26,579 nt of DNA, from positions 1 through 26,579 of the forward strand of contig JAIRMX010000079.1 in assembly GCA_031258375.1 (NCBI GenBank), given 5' to 3'. Below, piece by piece: positions 22,872 to 26,579 of this stretch (the first letter of the stretch is position 1; each line of letters starts with the position of its first letter). The stretch comes from Elusimicrobiota bacterium. GTDB taxonomy: Bacteria; Elusimicrobiota; Elusimicrobia; Elusimicrobiales; Elusimicrobiaceae. A program made the translations under genes and the position numbers. The notes beneath the pieces are model-generated. The model saw only the letters and a program-made list of their open reading frames with translations. It ran no database searches and had not been told where the DNA came from.

Positions 22872-23094
22872 TTTATTACAATTTGATTCTGTTTTTGGTA
22901 GTTCTGCGCGAGCGGGACAAGCTTTTGAGATATCAAAAGCACTGCTAAAACCAAAGACAGCTCGTTATCAGGCGTGGGATTTTGAGAATTGCAAGCTTAA
23001 AATCTTACGCCGAGCGTTTACTGCCTTCGGGCGGTAAACCACGGCTGTTATGTTTTGGGTTACTGCAAGAAGCTCAAATATAACGGCCGTTTTT
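22872..23094 (+). promoter_or_regulatory. Structured attenuator leader, copy C (pilin)
   Basis: On the + strand: GTTTTTGG (22891-22898), P1 (22901-22918), P2 (22921-22940), TGCTAAAACC (22943-22952), ACAGCTCG (22957-22964), P3 (22971-23011, GGCGTGGGATTTT with AAAATCTTACGCC), P4 (23016-23039, GTTTACTGCC with GGCGGTAAAC) and the terminator. Pairing of the linker with the terminator loop (23058-23067) has AACC/GGTT and TGC/GCA with a 3x3 mismatch between, weaker than in copies A, B and E. Pairing with the terminator 5' arm (23042-23048) is kept. CTCGTTAT (22961-22968) is also the exact complement of ATAACGAG in the pilin ribosome-binding site, as in copy A. Confidence 0.8.
23041..23094 (+). terminator. 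Terminator of leader copy C
   Basis: ACGGCTGTTAT and ATAACGGCCGT form the base of a long hairpin followed by TTTTT. It ends 32 bp before the pilin ATG. Confidence 0.85.
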
Positions 23095-23126
23095 ATTTGT
23101 AAAAATAAAAAATAACGAGGTAAATT

Positions 23127-23660
23127 ATGAAAAATAAAAAAGGCTTCACGTTAATCGAAATGCTTGTAGTAGTATTAATCATCGGCATACTTGCCGCCAT
23201 CGCCTTGCCGCAATATTTAAAAGCAGTTGAAAAGGCAAAAATGGCGGAGGCCATTCAAAATGCTAAAGTTTTAGGAGAGTCTGCGCGCAGATATATTTTA
23301 ACCACCGGCAATATGCCGGCTTCTTTTGACGTTCTGGATATTACCGTTCCCTGCACAAAAATAAACGACTACCAATGCTACAATAAAGACTTTTTATACG
23401 ATATTACCGCAGGCGATTATAACGTAATTGGAGTTTTTCGCAAACCGACGGCGGACAACAATATCAAAAGTCAAGCTCCTGCGGGAATAGCTTTTTGGTT
23501 TGGAAGGGACTATTGCTCCGAACAATTCAAAGAAGGCACTTTCGCTTGTTTTGTAAGAAGAAACCTTCCGCAGGCCGACAAGTATTCGCAAATATGCAAA
23601 CTCTTAGCCGGACAAACGGTAATTTCGGTTCCGTATGACGATATCTACATACACCAATGA
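23127..23660 (+). CDS. Type IV pilin-like protein (prepilin)
   Basis: 177 residues. MKNKKGFTLIEMLVVVLIIG gives the prepilin cleavage site after Gly6, Glu at +5 and the filament helix, followed by L-A-A-I-A-L-P-Q-Y. The head domain has five cysteines (V-P-C, Y-Q-C, D-Y-C, F-A-C, Q-I-C) and a C-terminal C-K-L-L-A-G similar to C-K-M-L-G-G of the partial pilin at the right edge, so those two are closer to each other than to the pilin at 3699. ATG 23127 is preceded by ACGAGG (23115-23120). It is controlled by leader copy C and stands alone, divergent from the heat-shock operon. Confidence 0.9.
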   Translation: MKNKKGFTLIEMLVVVLIIGILAAIALPQYLKAVEKAKMAEAIQNAKVLGESARRYILTTGNMPASFDVLDITVPCTKINDYQCYNKDFLYDITAGDYNVIGVFRKPTADNNIKSQAPAGIAFWFGRDYCSEQFKEGTFACFVRRNLPQADKYSQICKLLAGQTVISVPYDDIYIHQ

Positions 23661-23834
23661 GCGACTAAAACGTCTTTGCAAAACGCGGGTATTGTTCCGC
23701 GCTCCATAACTTCCGTTTATGCGCATTTGAATTTAAATCACAAATTACTCTGCCCGTTGGTTTTAATTTATTGTACAATAAAGGGGTAGCCCTTAAAGGC
23801 TGCAAGACGGAACATTACTTCAGGAGAATAAATA

Positions 23835-25883
23835 ATGAAGAAAGTGTGCCTTATGACGATGACATTGTTGTTCTTGTTTGCTTGTTCGGGCAATAGAAAA
23901 GATACCTCGCGCGCGGACAAGTTTAATTACAACGTAGAGCAATTTGCCGATTTAGGCATTTTGCGCTATCAAGTGCCGAACTGGGATAAGCTGACTCTTA
24001 ATCAAAAAAAATTGGTTTACAGCCTCAGCCAAGCCGCTTTAAACGGCCGCGATATTTTGTTTGATCAAAACAATCGCTACAATCTTGCCATACGCAGGAC
24101 TTTGGAAGCTCTCTACGAAAACTATACGGGAGACAAAACCTCTAAAGACTACGAGCAATTTATCGTTTATCTTAAACGGGTGTGGTTCTCCAACGGCATT
24201 CATCACCATTACGGCGAAGAAAAGTTTTTGCCGGGGTTTTCCAAAGATTTTTTTACAAAAGCGGTAAAGTCTTTGAATTCCGCGTTCGTTCCTACGCGCA
24301 AAGGACAAAGCGTGGACGCTTTCTTGGCGGAAATAACTCCGGTAATGTTTGACCCCGAAGTTTATGCCAAAAAAGTTAATCAGGACAGTAGCTTAGACGT
24401 TATTGTCGCTTCGGCCAATAATTATTACGGGGAAGACATAACGCAAAAAGAAGTTGAAAACTTTTATAATGCGATGAAAGATCCAAAAGATACTTCTCCC
24501 GTTCCTTACGGACTGAACAGCCGTCTGGTAAAAAAGAACGGCAAATTGGTCGAGGAAGTTTACAAAATCGGTGGATTATATTCCCCCGCCATCGAAAAAA
24601 TAACGTATTGGTTAAACGAAGCCTCGAAATACGTCGAAAACGCCCAGCAAAAAAAAGTAATAGATTTGCTGATAGAATATTATAAAACCGGCGATTTGAA
24701 AAAATACGACGAATATTCCATAGCGTGGGTGCGCGACACGAATTCTTTGGTGGATTTTATAAACGGATTTACCGAAGTTTACGGCGACGCTCTGGGCATC
24801 AAAGGCTCGTGGGAAGCTTTGGTCAATTTCAAAGATATAGAATCCGAACACTTGACAAAAATTCTGGGCGATAACGCCCAGTGGTTTGAAGACAATGCGC
24901 CAATCAGTCCGCGTTTTAAGAAAAAGGAAGTAAAAGGCATTTCTTTCAAAACCATTACGGCGGCTATTTTGGGCGGCGATTGCTATCCTGCCACGCCGAT
25001 AGGCATAAACCTGCCCAATTCCAATTGGATTAGAAAAGACGTCGGCTCCAAATCCGTCACCATTACAAATATTACCGAAGCTTATGACAAAGCGGCTGCC
25101 GGTAACGGGTTTAACGAAGAATTTGTCTGCTGCTCAAAAGAAAAGAATTTAATGAAAAAATACGGCGCGCAAACGGATAATTTGCATACCGATTTGCACG
25201 AATGTCTGGGACATGCTTCGGGGCAATTATTGCCGGGCATCGGCAAAACTTCGCTGAAAGTTTACGGCTCCACTATTGAGGAAGCCCGCGCGGATTTGTT
25301 CGCGCTGTATTATATAAGCGACCCTAAGATAATAGAGCTGGACTTGCTGAAAGATCCCGAAGCCTATAAATCCGAATATTACAAATACATGATGAACGGG
25401 TTGCTTACGCAGTTAGTCCGCATAGAATTTGGTAAAGATATAGAAGAATCCCACATGCGCAACCGCTCTTTGATAGCTCGTTGGGTATTGGAACGCGGGC
25501 AAAAAGACAAAGTCGTGGAATTGAAAAAAGAAAAGGGTAAAACATACGTCGTAATTAACGATTATGTCAAACTCCGCGATTTGTTCGGGCAATTATTGGC
25601 GGAAGTTCAGCGAATTACGTCCGAAGGAGATTTTACGGCGGCGCGCAATTTGGTGGAGGGATACGGCATAAAAGTGGATCCCGTTCTGCATAAAGAAATT
25701 AAAGAACGCTACGACAAGCTCGGCATAGCTCCTTATAAAGGTTTCGTCAATCCCGTTTACTCGCTTGAAAAAGACGCAAACGGAAATATAACGGACGTCA
25801 AAGTTTCTTACAACGAAGGCTATGAAGAGCAAATGCTGCGTTATTCCAAAGAGTATTCCAACCTGCCGACGTATAACGACTGA
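23835..25883 (+). CDS. M49-family dipeptidyl-peptidase III, lipoprotein
   Basis: 682-residue zinc exopeptidase of family M49, which removes dipeptides from the N-terminus of oligopeptides. The zinc site is HECLGH (455-460) plus the glutamate of E-E-A-R-A-D (482-487), 28 residues from the first His, the spacing of the short bacterial forms. The N-terminus is a lipoprotein signal (L-L-F-L-F-A-C-S-G, Cys17), so the enzyme should sit in the envelope, in contrast to the cytosolic eukaryotic enzyme. AGGAG lies 8 bp before the ATG. It is monocistronic, with a clear terminator after it. Its likely role is peptide scavenging, consistent with an amino-acid- or peptide-using gut lifestyle (inference). 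Confidence 0.93.
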   Translation: MKKVCLMTMTLLFLFACSGNRKDTSRADKFNYNVEQFADLGILRYQVPNWDKLTLNQKKLVYSLSQAALNGRDILFDQNNRYNLAIRRTLEALYENYTGDKTSKDYEQFIVYLKRVWFSNGIHHHYGEEKFLPGFSKDFFTKAVKSLNSAFVPTRKGQSVDAFLAEITPVMFDPEVYAKKVNQDSSLDVIVASANNYYGEDITQKEVENFYNAMKDPKDTSPVPYGLNSRLVKKNGKLVEEVYKIGGLYSPAIEKITYWLNEASKYVENAQQKKVIDLLIEYYKTGDLKKYDEYSIAWVRDTNSLVDFINGFTEVYGDALGIKGSWEALVNFKDIESEHLTKILGDNAQWFEDNAPISPRFKKKEVKGISFKTITAAILGGDCYPATPIGINLPNSNWIRKDVGSKSVTITNITEAYDKAAAGNGFNEEFVCCSKEKNLMKKYGAQTDNLHTDLHECLGHASGQLLPGIGKTSLKVYGSTIEEARADLFALYYISDPKIIELDLLKDPEAYKSEYYKYMMNGLLTQLVRIEFGKDIEESHMRNRSLIARWVLERGQKDKVVELKKEKGKTYVVINDYVKLRDLFGQLLAEVQRITSEGDFTAARNLVEGYGIKVDPVLHKEIKERYDKLGIAPYKGFVNPVYSLEKDANGNITDVKVSYNEGYEEQMLRYSKEYSNLPTYND

Positions 25884-25890
25884 TAGTTAT

Positions 25891-25922
25891 CATTGCGAGA
25901 CGGCAAAGTCGGCGTGACAATT
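25891..25922. repeat. Short interspersed palindrome
   Basis: CATTGCGAGACGGC, AAA, GTCGGCGTGACAAT: a compact imperfect hairpin of the kind dispersed in many genomes (pattern CATTGCGAG ... ACGTGGCAAT). It lies directly between the peptidase stop and its terminator. Confidence 0.55.
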
Positions 25923-25925
25923 CGG

Positions 25926-25969
25926 AATTGAACCTCTTTCGCGAAATTGCGGGAGGGGTTCAATTTTTT
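25926..25969 (+). terminator. Terminator after the M49 peptidase gene
   Basis: AATTGAACCTCTTTC pairs with GGGAGGGGTTCAATT (with G-U pairs), followed by a T run. It may also serve the convergent pilin gene. Confidence 0.8.
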
Positions 25970-26055
25970 GAAAAATTGACTCGTTTAAAAACTCTTTCCT
26001 CTTTTGTGAAATAACCTATAATATTTCAGAGACGCAAAGCAAAACCGGCGATTAG

Positions 26056-26579
26056 TTAAGGGAGAGTATAGCTTCTGTAATTATATTCAACGCCGCCCAG
26101 CATTTTACAAACATCGGCGGCATCCGGATTTTCTGCAATTGAGGGCATTGCCCAACACATACGACTGCCCGCAGGTCCGTAAGCGAGACCCTTATGTTTC
26201 TGAAAATTAGTAGAAATTTGCACTTTTCCCATTGAAGTGATGCTATTGGACAATATTCTACCTGAGTTGTTTTCAGCTGGAAGACCATAATAGCCAATTC
26301 CTTCTAAGTAGCAATGATTGCCTACAACGGACGTGCATGGCAGAGATATATCTAATTTTGTAAAGTCGTTGGTATACTCGTTATGCATCATATAATATAT
26401 TTCCTCCGCGTCGGCTATTGCTTTTTGTTGGGCAATAATTTGCGCGTAGCGCGTTTTTATAACCGCTTTTTGATATTGCGGAAGGGCTATTGCGGCGAGT
26501 ATACCGATAATTAGAACTACGATAAGAAGTTCAATAAGCGTAAATCCGTTAATTCTCAGATGAGGAAGTAGGGGGGGGG
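26056..26579 (-). CDS. Type IV pilin-like protein, 5' end cut by the window
   Basis: From codon CTG at 26559 the frame reads L-R-I-N-G-F-T-L-I-E-L-L-I-V-V-L-I-I-G, then A-I-A-L-P-Q-Y-Q-K, so the prepilin cleavage site and filament helix are present and about 167 residues are visible. The head has cysteines at L-P-C, N-H-C, R-M-C and V-C-K-M-L-G-G, like the pilin at 23127. There is no Met: the expected start lies where the window shows CTG, and the last nine bases are all G (+ strand), so the contig end may contain an error. Whether it has an attenuator leader cannot be seen. Confidence 0.85.
   Translation of the reverse strand, partial: PPLLPHLRINGFTLIELLIVVLIIGILAAIALPQYQKAVIKTRYAQIIAQQKAIADAEEIYYMMHNEYTNDFTKLDISLPCTSVVGNHCYLEGIGYYGLPAENNSGRILSNSITSMGKVQISTNFQKHKGLAYGPAGSRMCWAMPSIAENPDAADVCKMLGGVEYNYRSYTLP

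Noticed and set aside
4213..23094. Leader copies as CRISPR repeats, integron attC sites or a retron
   Set aside because: Copies are unclustered, over 200 nt, lie 5' (not 3') of genes, and no cas, integrase or reverse transcriptase gene is present.
23661..23834. Possible further leader element before the M49 peptidase gene
   Set aside because: None of the conserved blocks (GTTTTTGG, AACAG, ACGGCTGTT) occurs there and no terminator precedes the gene; only a short GC-rich hairpin is seen.

Overview
The window (26.6 kb, about 40 % G+C by eye) is a bacterial chromosome segment from a diderm. It encodes an outer-membrane beta-barrel, a heptosyltransferase-type GT9 enzyme and lipoproteins. Three unlinked genes for type IV pilin-like proteins share nearly the same N-terminus (G-F-T-L-I-E, then I-I-G-I-L-A-A-I-A-L-P-Q-Y). 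That multiplicity recalls Elusimicrobiota (Elusimicrobium relatives), but the assignment is an inference from gene content, not a search result. No rRNA, tRNA or CRISPR was seen.

Layout. 1-3.7 kb, + strand: dnaX (apparently leaderless, with the hallmarks of a programmed -1 frameshift), recR, and a DUF3089 alpha/beta-hydrolase. 3.7-4.9 kb: a pilin gene on the - strand with a long structured leader, then interspersed palindromes. 4.9-9.3 kb: mfd and lepB. 9.3-11.3 kb: a small lipoprotein (-), an unknown membrane-anchored repeat protein (+) and deoC (+). 11.4-14.2 kb, - strand: a tightly coupled operon DUF1646 transporter, mgtC-like, degT-like aminotransferase. 14.2-19.0 kb: an AT-rich accessory zone with a truncated leader copy, a DUF2059 remnant, an internally deleted IS200-type transposase, a beta-barrel gene with its own leader, a remnant of a dnaK 3' end, a GT9 glycosyltransferase with a diverged leader, and a DUF4393 (Abi-alpha-like) gene preceded by an unlisted 51-residue membrane peptide. 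19.0-22.7 kb, - strand: heat-shock operon hrcA-grpE-dnaK with a sigma70-type promoter and two CIRCE-like operators. 22.9-26.6 kb: a second pilin gene with leader, an M49 peptidase lipoprotein, and a third pilin gene cut by the window edge.

Main discovery candidate. A non-coding element of about 210-240 nt occurs in front of four genes (two pilins, the beta-barrel protein, the GT9 enzyme), always in the sense orientation and always ending in an intrinsic terminator only about 30-50 nt before the start codon. A fifth copy is truncated. In all four full copies a segment upstream can pair with the 5' arm and loop of that copy's own terminator. The pairing segments differ strongly between copies while complementarity is kept, most clearly in three of the four. 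This looks like a family of transcription-attenuation leaders (riboswitch-like or protein-bound) that controls cell-surface genes. I do not recognise it as a known RNA class.

Other points of interest are the dnaX frameshift signal, the paired half-degenerate CIRCE operators, and a 54-bp near-perfect direct repeat of the dnaK 3' end. That repeat brackets the GT9/DUF4393 segment and suggests insertion or duplication at dnaK.
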